From assembly GCF_021130785.1 (NCBI RefSeq), contig NW_025777986.1, forward strand, positions 16,524 through 80,523: 64,000 bases of DNA, read 5' to 3'. The position numbers and the translations under genes were made by a program. A model generated the notes under the pieces. The model saw only the letters and a program-made list of their open reading frames with translations, had not been told where the DNA came from and ran no database searches. This document shows positions 33,830 to 45,337 of the stretch, piece by piece (the first letter of the stretch is position 1; every line of letters starts with the position of its first letter). The stretch comes from Homalodisca vitripennis. Taxonomy: Eukaryota; Arthropoda; Insecta; Hemiptera; Cicadellidae.

Positions 33830-34260
33830 GGTCATCCTAAAGTACTGAGTGATACTTATTTACCAACTTATAATGATGTAATGAAGTATTATCTTTATAT
33901 TCGACATATTGAGTAGAAGCCAGATATATCATCAAAAGAGCCAACGGTGAGTGATATTTTAGATATTGTTATGGATAAAGTTGTAAATGTTTGGGTAAAG
34001 GCATCAATTCCTACAGTGTCTCGTACCCGTATAATGCAAAATAATGGGAAGAGCTTATCATGACAAGTACAGGAATATATTGAGAACTAAGCAGCACATC
34101 ACAACATGGAACTTAGAGGTTTTTTTAAAGTAAAAATGACGTAAGTGAGTCTATTTTCAATTCATTGAATATGACAGAATCTTTTGTCACTACTGAAAGG
34201 CTTAACTTTAGAAAACAAGTGAAGATTTCCGACTTCTATCGAAAAAAAAAATTAAATAAT
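33830..34260 (+). pseudogene. Unidentified coding remnant
   Basis: Sequence reads as LPTYNDVMKYYLYIRHIE, then a stop, KEPTVSDILDIVMDKVVNVW and VKASIPTVSRTRIMQN, then YHDKYRNILRTKQHI after a shift. Codon periodicity and hydrophobic patterning suggest real ancestral coding sequence. I cannot name the family. It lies before a Tigger-like terminal sequence (34513-34575). Confidence 0.4.
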
Positions 34261-34512
34261 ATTGAACTGTATACTGTTCCTTATCACCATTCAACTTATT
34301 TTCTTTGATACATAAACATATACTGTAATAGTGTTTTTTAATAGATAATTCATGATTCAATTTTGCACTGTTTTATCATACTTTGCTTAGTAGAAATGCA
34401 AAGAAAAACATACATTTACAACCATTCATGTTATTTTCAATACAGGTTTTCAGGAAAGATGTGAAGTGTCATTATTTTAAGCCTTTAATTCTTAACTTTT
34501 TTAATTAGAATT

Positions 34513-34575
34513 TTTGGATAATTCGAATTTTTTTTATTGGTCCCTTGAGATTCGAATTATCCAAGTTCCACTTTA
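34513..34575. repeat. Hairpin resembling a Tigger-type terminus
   Basis: TTGGATAATTCGAATTTT and ATTCGAATTATCCAAG form a hairpin with a 20-base loop, followed by TTCCACTTTA. Tigger-like elements commonly end in TCGAATTATCC-AAGTTCCACTG-TA, so this may be a decayed right end or a collapsed element. Confidence 0.4.
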
Positions 34576-34579
34576 TTTA

Positions 34580-35098
34580 CTTTAACCATTTCTTTACATC
34601 CCTCAGAGTTTTGCTATAAAAAAATTGTTAAAGGATAATTGGGTTTATATGATCTGCACAGAGACTAGGCGGTTCTAATAGGTATTTATAAAATGCCAGC
34701 CAGAGTCTCCTAGAGACGGAGTAGTATAGTTAAGATTTGTAAGAAGGTTAAGAGAGTGTTGAAGTCTCGTCTGCTGAGTCGAAGCTGGGAGACACGCAAT
34801 ATGGATGGTGGGGCCCAGAAGAAAGCTCAGTGGAGTTTTAGGAGTTTACGATTGGCATAATGAAATATTGTTTGTAAATTTGCTTGATACTAGAAGAATA
34901 TTTGTTTTACTGTCATTTGCTTACCACCTTGACTTAAACATCATGAATATTCAAAACTAAACTTACCAAAAGAATTAAATATTAGTATAATAGCGTAATG
35001 TGTACAGTAGGCATTTATTACTTACTGACGGAATAAACTGTCAACCAGCATAAAATATCACATATATGATTTATTAAGATTCCTTTATAATTTTTAGA
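34580..35098. other. No recognised gene
   Basis: Mixed AT-rich sequence with a short purine-rich stretch near 34690-34830. No supported feature. Confidence 0.4.
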
Positions 35099-35271
35099 AT
35101 CAAGATAACAGACGATCATCTGAATATAATTCTGAAACTGAAGAAGACATGGTGGAATGGATACGGAATCCAGAGGGAACAACAATTAACGAACATTTAA
35201 GTGAAATGGCAAGAGCATTTCTAGATGAAAATTTAATCAGAAAATACGAAAAGCAAATAAAGAAAAAAGGT
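35099..35271 (+). pseudogene. Exon-like segment, copy 1, unknown protein
   Basis: After TTTTTAG the frame reads NQDNRRSSEYNSETEEDMVE, WIRNPEGTTINEHLSEMARA and FLDENLIRKYEKQIKKK, ending before GTATAAC. A second copy is at 38724-38850 and has an insertion of four codons (EMKKQK) at the ENLIRK point. Shared exon boundaries and conserved frame indicate a spliced transposon gene, perhaps of the Harbinger or MULE element nearby. The family is not recognised. Confidence 0.5.
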
Positions 35272-35394
35272 ATAACTAACAATAATTTGTTAAAATTACT
35301 ACTATAGTAATTATAGTAGGATTTATCTTTATTAAACGGCACAATCACTCATCTTGATAACACAGAGAACAAGAAAAGCACGACCACACTGCTC

Positions 35395-36140
35395 GGCTGC
35401 CAGCGACCAACTGTACACAAGGCGGGGTGTTGGGTCCAGTTGTATTCCTTATTTGTGTAAATGATATGTTGAATATACATCTTAATTCTTCTGTTTTTGC
35501 ATACGCAGACGACACTGCTCATGTATGTGAGGCTTAAAATTAATAGACATTCATTATTTCAAAGATTCAATGATGACTTGCAGAAGATTTCTAATTGGTT
35601 AATCAGTAATAGATTGCTTGCAAATGTAAATAAGTCTAAGTGTATTGCATTTTTTTATAATAAAAAAGAAGAAAAGAATATTTGCACGACATGTTTGAAT
35701 TGCGTTGTCACTCCCATCAACGTATATATAGCTGTGAATGTTTTGGTTTGGAAATGGTTGAAAGTGTGAAATATTTAGGTATATATATATTGATGAGTAT
35801 TTGAAGTGGGATATACATGTAAACTATGTAACAAAAAGGGGTGACCAGTTGAAGCAGGTGTATGTGTCTTGGTTTGAGAGTACCATGAGGTATAGGATAT
35901 TGCATTTTGGAGGTGCTTATGCCACTGTTCTAAAACCTATTGTAATGAGTCAAAGACATTCATTGCGAAATATATACAATGTAAAATATAATGAAAGCAT
36001 GAGCTACCTTTTTACAGAACACAATATTTTAACTTTCACACAGATTTATAAGTATGCCTCAATTGTGTATATCCACAAGAGTTTATTTATGTTCAATCTA
36101 AAACCATCCAATAGAACTACCAGATCTAGTAATTATTTTT
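35395..36140 (+). pseudogene. Non-LTR reverse transcriptase fragment
   Basis: The frame includes QGGVLGPVVFLICVNDML, FAYADDTA (RT active site YADD), then RFNDDLQKISNWLISNRLLA and NVNKSKCIAFF, followed in shifted frames by KYLGIYI-like and RNIYNVKYNESMSYLF. This is the palm and thumb region of a CR1/Jockey-type RT (no RNase H seen). Multiple stops. Its 3' part abuts Harbinger sequence on the other strand at about 36140. Confidence 0.75.
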
Positions 36141-36420
36141 TTGCTCGAGGAACCACTTCTTATCGGGCAGATTATGCGAACGTGCTTACCATCAACAGCA
36201 CCTATGCAATGGGGAAGGTTGGCATTTTTTTCAAAATCAGAAGCGATGGTTTCAAGATAAACTTTAGTAAATTCAGGTATCCACGCTTTCTTCATAACTA
36301 ACCAGATGGCTTGGCATACTTCATTTATTATTTTCCTTGCAGTGGAAATCCCAACTCTGAAGGAATAATGTAGGTCGGTAAAGGTGCATCCGCTCGCTAG
36401 ATACCTGAAAAAATAGTTTA
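36098..36420 (-). pseudogene. PIF/Harbinger transposase fragment (first Asp region)
   Basis: On the minus strand, after CTATTTTTTCAG, the frame reads YLASGCTFTDLHYSFRVGIS, TARKIINEVCQAIW, then KNANLPHCIGAVDGKHVRI and PIRSGSSS. PHCIGAVDGKHVRI is the first catalytic Asp motif of HARBI1-like DDE transposases. The remaining catalytic half is gone, replaced by RT sequence. The MADF-BESS gene lies divergently 550 bp to the right, the usual PIF/Harbinger layout. Confidence 0.82.
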
Positions 36421-36964
36421 GTAGGAGTATGGTGATTTATGAATATTTTTAAAACAAAAAACTATTATACCGGTGCATTTGGACATTAACCTGGACAATG
36501 AAACAAAAACTGAAATTTGGCGATTTTCAACCAAACGAAACGGATTTGTTCGTAAGAGTCCTCTTGTCAGAGAGTATATTTGTAAAGAAATCCAAGATGC
36601 CACATTTTCCTAAGCGCAGTGTTTACATACTTTCAAAGGTCTGACGATATAATCTTGTGACACGCCAAATTAGTATAGTATTAATAGTATGTGAGACTGG
36701 TGCCTTGCATTTCAACATGGATTTCCTGACATTTAAAGCGAAACAAACTATTCCTCCTATACAATAAGATGCTTCGTCACACAGATATTTTATAATATCC
36801 TAAATCACGGTCGTTGTCCTCGGTGGCTTTTTCATACTTTGGGTGTGTTGTATGGGATGGTATACCTACCATCTTCACCAAATTTCAGCCTGTTGTTTGA
36901 AATCCAGGTTGATGTTTCTTTTGTCCAAATGCCCCGGTCAACTTTTATATTTAATTGTCTCAGG

Positions 36965-37822
36965 AAAAGAAGTAATAAAGGGATGGGGCAATCTTCGAGA
37001 CGCATTCTCGAAGTCGAAGAAGAAACTAGCAGAGTGTGAGAAAAGTGGAGCTAGTGCCCATAATATTAGGAAATACATCTACGCTGACCAGATGCAATTT
37101 TTAAATAAATTATACCAGTCAAGGGAAGTTGCAGAAAGTTTAGAAGTTAGAACAGACAACAATGAAGACAAAGCTGAAAATAATCTACCCGAAGCCCAAC
37201 TACTCCCCAAGAAGCCTACGTTGCCCAAACCACGAGAAAACAAAAGACGTCGTCAGCCTGATGAGGTTGAACTAAAAATGATAAAAGCATTAGAAGAACA
37301 AAGTCCTCGTATTTCTTTTATTCAAGGATTTGTGCCGCATTTGCACAAGTTCGATGACAGTGAAATTCTTGAATTCCAAATGGGTGATTTGGAAGTAATT
37401 AATATAATAAACAATAAACGCAAACACACTGCTCAACCTCAACTACTTCCCCAGCAAATCCTCCTATTATCCGAACAACTATCCCTTTCCACAGTATCAA
37501 TCATGTAGCAATTTCCAATTGTTTTATCCCAACCAATTCAGCGTAAATAACAGATTCCAATCAAAACCACCCCAAATTCATAAATTCCACGAAAATTGAA
37601 ATCAACATCCACAAACTCCCAATAACAGTAATTCAAACCACCAGCAGTGATTCAAAGCACGCTCTTCGAAAGGACAGCCACTTGCAACATCAACAACAAA
37701 CCACTGAACAATACTATCAAGATTTTGGCCACACGTCAGCAACCACATCTCCAGAGAACTATCCATCGGCGAGCCCTTCTCCAGCTGAATCTCCGTATTC
37801 AGAAGCCAGTTATGACTTTAAT
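36965..37822 (+). pseudogene. MADF-BESS protein of a Harbinger element
   Basis: An exon begins after TTGTCTCAG with GKEVIKGWGNLRDAFSKSKK, SGASAHNIRKYIYADQMQFL: the second half of a MADF domain. Downstream are Pro/Lys-rich linkers, then SPRISFIQGFVPHLHKFDDS and EILEFQMGDLEVI, a BESS motif. The frame stops at 37508. A shifted frame continues with a Gln/Ser-rich tail ending SEASYDFN at 37822, so one frameshift is likely. In PIF/Harbinger transposons this second protein helps carry the transposase to DNA. The first MADF exon was not found. Confidence 0.75.
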
Positions 37823-37829
37823 TAATTAG

Positions 37830-39240
37830 TTACATCAAGTCTTTATCATATTTAAAGTATTCAGCTTCAAGGTAACATGGAAAAAAATTAAATTAATATT
37901 CAAAATATAACTTGTGTGATTATTTGTTTTCTAAACTTTCTTATAGTACTTTTTATAGTAAGATAAATTTACATGTACTTAATACTTTACAATGCATCAA
38001 GGCTTTTATTGTGACGTTTTACTTACCCTAAATGTATAAAACACTCCATTAGTTTGCTGTAGTATAAAATAATTATCTGATCAAATTATTATCAGTAATA
38101 TTGTTTTAATATCTTATTTTTTTATTATAGCGCTTAATATTTCAAGTGAGAAAATATTTACTTTATTTGTTTATAAAACTGATTTATTTTCCTTAAATAT
38201 GGATTTGTATTAGTTATTAGAAACAAATTACTTATATACTGTATTATTTTATTCGTTGTTATACTATGATATTAAATTGCCTACTATACTTTAAAGTGAA
38301 TTCTTATTTTATTTCGACCCTTTTTTACTTAACTTGTATAGTCCAGTCTATTTTTACAGCACAGTCTATTAAACAGTCTACTGTACCTTGAAGGTACTAT
38401 AGTAGGTTTTATGTTAACAAATTTTATAGCAAATATTGGTAAAAGTCATCAAGTTTGCAACGTGATATGATCGTGTGGACAGTAAAGAAATTCAACTCGT
38501 GGGGAGGCAATGATGTCCTCCACCTTCTCAGTTTCAGGATTTGGTTGCGACAACATGAAAGGGTGCATGATAGCTTTTGTGAGAAGAATGACTACGAAGT
38601 TTACCGGAATAACATGACAATTTAATTTCTTTACTCTTACAACTTAAAGACATATTATAGTTAAAAAGACAGCAAAATAAAGGCCGAACATCCTCATAAC
38701 AAGCCAAGAGAAAATAATAGTTCCCGGAATCCAGAGGGAACAACAATTAACGAAAATTTAAGTGAAATGGAAAGAGCATTTCTAGATGAAATGAAGAAAC
38801 AAAAATTAATCAGGAAATACGAAAAGCAAATAAAGAAAAAAGGTAATAACTAACAATAATGTTTTTGATGTTTCATCAGAATCGCACATCAAAATTAATG
38901 GGCCCGCATACTCCAATCATAAAACGGCAAATCAAACTACACCCCACGGATTGGTACAAGGGTTGAAATATCCAATAAAACATTTATATTTATTTGTGAG
39001 TATGGCCTATGGTAAATTTTGTCTGTCTTTTTTTGTATATTTGAAAACATATTTTTATTCCTCAAACCTATAATGTGCGAAAGTAATGTATTCAATTATT
39101 ATTACGTCATTATATTAAATTTTCAAAATGATATACATAATAAATGTTAAAATTTAATTGGTCACAAAGTGGTATGTGTCTATTGTTTATATACTTACGT
39201 GAGTTGACAATTTTTGCAATGACTTTACAGTAAAACTAAT
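37830..39240. repeat. Dispersed repeat copy and AT-rich spacer
   Basis: About 37940-38460 matches 55220-55690 (block with TTACATGTACTTA, AATGCATCAAGGCTT, TGTGACGTTTTACTTACCC, ending TCTACTGTACC). The rest (38460-38720 and 38860-39240) has no recognised content apart from the unknown exon copy at 38724. Confidence 0.65.
38724..38850 (+). pseudogene. Exon-like segment, copy 2, unknown protein
   Basis: Matches the 35099-35271 exon from RNPEGTTINE to KYEKQIKKK, with four extra codons. The 5' third of the exon is missing and sequence before CGGAATCCAG is unrelated. The donor side (GGTAATAACTAACAATAAT) is shared. Confidence 0.5.
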
Positions 39241-39499
39241 AAGAAGTAAAAAAATTGTAATACATCTACAATCTCAGAGGAAGTGACTCGTACAGGATAT
39301 TTAGATTTTACGGTATTTTATATGTGTATATGTGTTTTAAAAGATCTTGGCACAATAGCCATACAACTGCAAGTAAACACTACATTCTTAATACTGAAAT
39401 CATTATTGTTCTAAAAAATAACAACTATACAATTGATATTATCGAAACTTAATATATCATATAATTTATAGATATAATATGCGAATTGATTTCTAATAG

Positions 39500-39697
39500 G
39501 CTTTTCCGGTGGCAAGTGTGCTGCTGGGCAGGAAGACGGAACTTCTCTACAGTAGAGTGTTTGCCTTCTTGAAGGAGGGTCTGCCTGACTGGTATCCCTC
39601 AGTAATAACTTGCGACTTCGAAAAGGCATTGACAATCGGCTTAAGAAGAACTCGGCCAGAAAGCTGAGTAACCGGATGCTGGTTTCACTCGGCAAAT
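39500..39697 (+). pseudogene. MULE transposase core exon
   Basis: After TTCTAATAG the frame reads FPVASVLLGRKTELLYSRVF, AFLKEGLPDWYPSVI, then TCDFEKALTIGLRR, the second catalytic Asp block of MULE transposases (xxDFExA). A shift then reaches VTGCWFHSAN, the conserved C-H motif that follows it. Ends at GTAAGT. A stop (TGA) near 39665 between the two blocks marks the lesion. Confidence 0.78.
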
Positions 39698-39975
39698 GTA
39701 AGTTTTTAATTTTATAACATTTATACATCAAAATGTATGGCAACTGTTTATTATATATAATTTAATAATAACTGTAAGTGTAACAATAACAAACATTATA
39801 TTGGTTTATAACATCATAAATGTATGTCATCAATGTCATAACTGAAAAAACAAAATTGAAACGAGACGTATTCTCCACTAATACCTTAGTATTATAAGGG
39901 GAAATAAATTCAAATATAAATGAGATATCCAGATGCAGATGAAAAAGTAGTACGGCATTGTGCTTGTTCTTACAG

Positions 39976-40192
39976 AGCATGAACAAGAAAGCGCGGACCC
40001 TGGGTCACGTACAGCTGCTACGCCAAAACCCTGCTGCCAGAAGAGTATACAAAATGTGCCAGGCCTTGCCTCTACTTCCAGTGCACACGGTCGAGGCAGG
40101 GTATGACCATATTGTGAACTACGCCCAGCAAGCAGGCGTCCTCCAAAATCTCACGATGTTCCTCAACAATGTGCGCCGTGTGTGGATTACTG
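39976..40192 (+). pseudogene. MULE transposase exon, third copy
   Basis: Same 217-bp exon as 3867-4083 and 4469-4685, with changes such as YAQQAGVLQNLTMFLNNVRR and VWITG. Open throughout, with splice-like ends TTACAG and GTAAGTTA. Confidence 0.7.
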
Positions 40193-40243
40193 GTAAGTTA
40201 AAACGAAAAGTATCGTATTAACAAACTACTCAGTTAAGATGTC

Positions 40244-40392
40244 CTGTAAGCTTCTGCCACGCATTCCTCTTTTCCTTCCTGATTTCCCATACATAAGCTG
40301 TCCTCGCTGTGACATAAGCTCTTCTGTCTTCCTGAGTCCGTGTCCTTCTCCATCTTTTACCATATCTTCTCATCCTTAGCCTCATCTCACTT
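40244..40392 (-). pseudogene. R1-clade LINE fragment, linker after endonuclease
   Basis: The minus strand reads EMRLRMRRYGKRWRRTRTQE, DRRAYVTARTAYVWEIRKEK and RNAWQKL, the basic linker between endonuclease and reverse transcriptase of non-LTR elements. It is the direct continuation of the fragment at 52507-54235: the two are separated only by transposon S2. The LINE stops at 40244 where the MULE copy begins, so RT and everything 3' are missing. Confidence 0.85.
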
Positions 40393-40529
40393 GAATGGGT
40401 CCGTGCAGAAAGTGCTTCAGTCACATTTTTGTCAAAATTGAGGTAACCATGGAAACCATGTCTATAATATAGCCTCATGTTTTTGTGCAAGAAAGACTTC
40501 AGTCCTATTATACCATATGCTTTAAACAG

Positions 40530-40612
40530 TAGGGCATTATTTAATATTCCCTGCAAAAAGGTCTTCAGTCCGTGACTGTGACTGAAGTCCTTTTTGCAGG
40601 GAATCATTAATA
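40530..40612. other. Subterminal hairpin of S2
   Basis: ATTCCCTGCAAAAAGGTCTT and its near-perfect inverse (AAGTCCTTTTTGCAGGGAAT) face each other around CAGTCCGTGACTGTGACTG. It is two copies of the S2 terminal motif in head-to-head order, a probable transposase-binding structure (inference). Confidence 0.6.
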
Positions 40613-40818
40613 AAACATCTGTTGTTATCGTCAATCACAGTACAATTTAACTCTGTTTAGTTGGCAAGCTTGTTTATTTCTATTAATTTGGAAGAAATCA
40701 GCTGTTATAGAGGAATAATAATAATTTTATTGTTTAGAACCGCACTCATTCAGTGTTCCAACGTGACTTGGGTTATTTTAGGTTAACTTGACTAAAAAGT
40801 TAATTTTATCTTGCAAAG

Positions 40819-40998
40819 ATGAATAATAGGGAGGGCGAAAATGAAGAGGATTTTCATGAAGAACAAGAAGTTCAAAGCAAGAAAAGGCAAAGAACGCCGT
40901 CTCAATGGAAAAGGAATAAAACTAAAGTTGCTCGACTCAAAGGAGAAAATATGAAGATTACAGAGGTCGGCTCGTACCAAAACTGGCAGAAGGTCAAC
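40819..40998 (+). pseudogene. S2 transposase exon 1
   Basis: MNNREGENEEDFHEEQEVQS is followed by KKRQRTPSQWKRNKTKVARL and KGENMKITEVGSYQNWQK. The W-(K)xNxxKxxRxxG pattern is the N-terminal signature of the DUF7869-like insect family. LINE B is inserted immediately after, splitting the gene between this exon and the next at 47628. Confidence 0.7.
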
Positions 40999-41656
40999 AT
41001 TTTTTTTTTTTTTTTTTTTTTTTTTATAAGGGCATAAAACACGCAGGTTATCAATGCCCGTAGGGTTAACGGACACCTACACTTTGAAATATGGTGTCAC
41101 GTTATCAGTACAAGGAATAAATAGCGGATCGCTGTGTCAAATAACATTATCACATTAAGACTATAAGAAAAACAACAACAGTGGACGGAGGACTAAAACT
41201 AAATAACAAAATTAACCGAGGGGCTGTAAAGGGGCCCGATAGTTAAAATATGTCAGATGAATAATAACGATAATAAATATAACAAAATCTAATGCTAAAA
41301 CTAGGTAAGTTAGTAAAGGAAGGTTGTAAAGGGACCCACCCTCACCAATAATAAATAACAAATCAATAGAAGGACAAAAGTGCCCGTCTCCTTACGTGAC
41401 ACCTACATATTAAGATAGTGGTGTCTCTCACCTCACAGAAATTTTTTTTTTAAATTTTTTTTTTTACTGTAAAGGGGTTTACCCTTGATGAAAACACATA
41501 AATTTTCTAACGAAATTTAAAAGATTGCACCTAGGCGGTGCTAGTTAAAAGCCTTAAAACTAAATAACAACTCAGGGGGTGAACTGTAAAAGGGCTCACC
41601 CTTACCTAAAACTAGCGGTTAAAATGTTTACTAAAACTAATCAGGTACTATATCAC

Positions 41657-44600
41657 TCATATTCTGGACATTAATTTGGTGCTCTCCAGAAAACTAAAGA
41701 GCTTTGTTAAAACATCTTCTTTGTCACCAAGCAACTCATCTAACCGGCCTGGCAAACGATGTGCTCTCCTCTGCCCGGCGTAGAGGCGGCAGTCTATCAA
41801 CACGTGGCTGATGTTTAACGCCATATTACACTCCGCACACTGCGGTGGATCACCACGACTCATTAGGAAACCGTGAGAGAAGCGAGTGTGTCCGATACGG
41901 AGTCGACACAGTACTACCTCCTCTCTGCGGTTAGTGTGGTAAGCAGTCGACCAAGGCTTTACTGTGTATTTAATCTGCCGAAGTTTGTTATTGGCCACTT
42001 GATCCCACGATATATTCCACTGATGTTGTAGTCGTGACTTTACAATTGGCTTTAGATCGGACGCGATTGATCGCCTAGTACATGGAGTCAGAGAGATTGC
42101 CTCCTTTGCTGCCCTATCTGCGATCTCGTTACCAGGTATTCCGGTATTCCGTATGTCCCGGTACCCATAGTAACGTAATTGCGATACCCCGCGACATCAT
42201 CTCGCTCAAAGCGTAGCGGATCTTACGAAACCAGGACATGTTTGGAGTACATGTCCTTGATAGCCAGAAGACCGCTTAACGAGTCCGAGCACACTACCAC
42301 CCTATTTGTTCTTGGACATACAATATTTAACGCTTTCAATATAGCTGTTAGTTCTGCTGTGTATATTGAAGATTCAGGAGTGAGGCAGAATTTGTACTCT
42401 CTATTGGAAGTGACAAAGGCACAACCCGTTCCTGCCTCACTCTTTGAGCCATCCGTGTAGATGACATCGCAGGGTGAACAGGATGACAAAATTTCTCTAC
42501 AGGCGCTTGTGGACAACAGTGATGCGTCTTGCTTGTCCAACTGTAATAACGACAGTATTACATTGGGAATTCTCACTGTCCATGGTGGCCTATCCATCTC
42601 GTGACATACTTCAACATCAATCGCTCTCATGTCCACTTCTGCGAGATGTAACAGGATTCTAATGCCAAAAGGTGCGGGGGCATTAGGTTTATTGTGGTAC
42701 AAGGGAGCAAGCGATGTGTCTAGGACTACCTCGAAGGCCAGATTTTCTGGCCTTGATTTTAAATTTAAAAAATAGTTCATAGCCAATTGAACACGTCTCA
42801 AAGATAGGGATGGCTCACCACTCTCAGCTAACAGACTGACAACGGGGCTGGAACGAAAAGCCCCAGTAGCCAATCTGATGGCAGAGTGATGGATTGAGTC
42901 CAAACATTTTAAGGGCTGTTGGCTTGGCAGAAGAATAAACCTGGGATCCATAATCAATACAAGATCGAATATATGCCTTGTAAAACTGAAGCATGCATTT
43001 TCTATCTGCACCCCACTTCGTTCCGCTTAAAGCTCTCTCATCGCGTTAAGTCTCTTTAGGCATTTCGCTTTAAGTTCTTTAATGTGCGAAACCCACGTCA
43101 GTCTGTAATCAAACCACAACCCGAGGAATTTCACACAGCGACTCGCTGGGATTATTATTCTATTTATCCTAAGAGTTGGATCAGTGACGTTCCTCAGTCG
43201 AGAAAAAGTTATACATTTAGTCTTTGAAGGAGAAAAAGAAAATCCGGTTTGGTTGCTCCAATCTTCAAGACGGTGGATGGTGAGCTGAAGGTACCTCTCT
43301 GCAGTAGCCAGCCTCCTGGCAGGGACAAACACAGCAAAGTCATCTACGAATAGAGAGCATCTGACAGGAGCTCTGACGCAGGAAGTGATGCTGTTTATGG
43401 CCACAGCGAAGAGAGTACAGCTAAGGACACTCCCTTGAGGTATACCGTTCTCAAGAATTTTGATGTCGGACAAATGAGTTCCTAGTCTTACATTAAAAGA
43501 ACGTTCATCCATAAAACCTTTGATAAAATATAATATATTACCGCCGACGCCCCAATTTGAAAGAGTGTTTATAACTCCCCTACGCCAAGCTGTATCATAC
43601 GCTTTTGTTATATCGAAAAATACAGCAACAAGTTGCCTCCGTTCAAGGAAAGCATTCAGGATTGACGATTCCAGGCATACTAGGTGGTCTAGAGTTTGAA
43701 CGGCCTTGACGGAACCCACATTGCTGTGGAGACAGGAGATTATTGTGTTCTAGGAAACCATACCAGTCTACGATTAACCAACCGCTCCAGTATCTTACAA
43801 AGACAACTGGTAAGCGAGATAGGCCTGTAGCTAGCAGGGGAGAACTTGTCTTGGCCAGGTTTGTATAATGGTACAACGTGAGAGTTGCGCCATGAACTTG
43901 GAAAGCTGCGTTCTTGAAAAAATTCTATTGAAAAGGGACAAGAGGCACGCTTTAACCTCTACAGGAAGGTTTCTCAACATGGCGTAGTGGATGTCGTCAG
44001 CACCGGGAGCTGAGTTTATAATGGGAGAAATAGCGGATTCTAGTTCGTCAAGGGAAAACAATAAATTTAAGGGACTTATATAGTTATTTTCATTTATGGG
44101 CTGTGCTTCATGTTGTACTTTATATCGCTGGAACAAAGGACTGTAGGACGTCGTCCTCGATACGTTAGAAATAGACGAGGCCAGAGCGTTTGCCACATCT
44201 TTCGGCTCGGTTAATATGATGTCGTTCACCCTTAAGCCAAGAATAGGCAGAGGTGGCTGTTTTCCGCAAACTGCCTTTAGTCTCCTCCACACCAGAGATA
44301 AAGGGGTGGTACGGTTAATCGAGGAAGTAAATTCCTTCCACGAATTTCGTCGACATCTTTTAAATATGAGACGAGCTTTAGCTCTGGCAAGACGAAATCG
44401 TGCGAGGTTTTCCTCGGTCGGAGATCTATTAAATATCCGCAAGGCTTTCCTGCGCTCCCGAAGCGATATCCTACACTCTTCTGTCCACCAAGGTACGTTT
44501 CTTCTTTTTGTGATTCCTTTTGTTTTTGGAATACTTTCCAGAGCGGCACTTGAAATGGCAACAGTTATCTTGTTAACGGCGGAGTCTATGTCTATTGATG

Positions 44601-45331
44601 TTGAAACATCTGGTGCCTGTAAAACTTGTTTAAATTTGCCCCAATCTGCCTTATCAAGTACCCATTTAGGTCTTTGGGGCACATTACCTGGATTATCGAG
44701 AACTTTAATTATGACCGGTGCATGGTCGCTACCGTAAAGGTCAGAGGAAACTGACCAGTCGAAGCGGTAAGCAATTTGTGGTGTGCACACGGTTAGGTCT
44801 AATACTGACCAGGAACCTTTTCTCGGGCAAAGATAAGTTGGCGAGCCATCGTTTAATAAAACAAGATTCAGATCGTCAAGGACCTTGGAAACCATGTTGC
44901 CCCTTGGAGAGCAAGTAGTAGAGCCCCAAAAAACGATGGTGGGCGTTGAAATCCCCCACAAGTACGAAAGAACGAGGCAAGTGATTAATAAGGTCCGCTA
45001 GATCTTCTGGTGGCGGGGGGACATAAACACAACAGATATGTAATTTAAACGGTATGTCAATCTTTATGCATATTACTTGTAGAGGTGTGTTCAAAGGTAC
45101 CTCCACTGTATTCAGAGAAGGATTCGCGAGAACCATAACTCCTCCACATGCATGTCCGTCATTATGGTTGTCATGGCGGAAGATATCCCATCCCCTGATG
45201 GAAAATTGGCATGCACGGCGAAGCTTGGTCTCCTGAATACATATGATATTTGGTTTTATTTGTGATGCTAGTAGATTCAGGTCTTCCAGATGGCTTCGCA
45301 GTCCGTTAATATTCCATTTTATAATATTCAT
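41657..45331 (-). pseudogene. LINE B ORF2: endonuclease, RT, RNase H
   Basis: ATG 45331 gives MNIIKWNINGLRSHLEDLN, with CIQETKL, LVGDFNAHH and YGSDHAPV as endonuclease blocks. The RT part (43719-43027) has FFDITKAYDTAWR, GIPQGSVLSCTLF and LFVDDFAVF. RNase H (43011-42223) has VIYTDGSK, YTAELTAI and VCSDSLSG; the GIPGNEIADRAA block near 42130 is disrupted by a short duplication. The tail 41998-41657 has CAECNMALNISHVLIDC. Frameshifts near 44900, 43850, 43700, 43020 and 42200 disable it. The start lies 6 bp after the ORF1 stop. Confidence 0.85.
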
Positions 45332-45337
45332 ATAAAA

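Larger units (their letters stand above)
39244..40243 (+). mobile_element. MULE remnant, copy 2, with catalytic exon
   Basis: This is a second copy of the 2562-5757 element. It contains 39244-39468 (empty site of the Helitron), the exon 39500-39697, an intron and the exon 39976-40192, and it ends abruptly at about 40243 where R1 sequence starts. Reading is plus strand. Confidence 0.75.

Noticed and set aside
40230..40634. Single 134-codon minus-strand gene crossing the S2 left end
   Set aside because: The right half (above 40393) is S2 terminal DNA and only 40392-40244 aligns with R1 linker code; the open frame across the junction is accidental.
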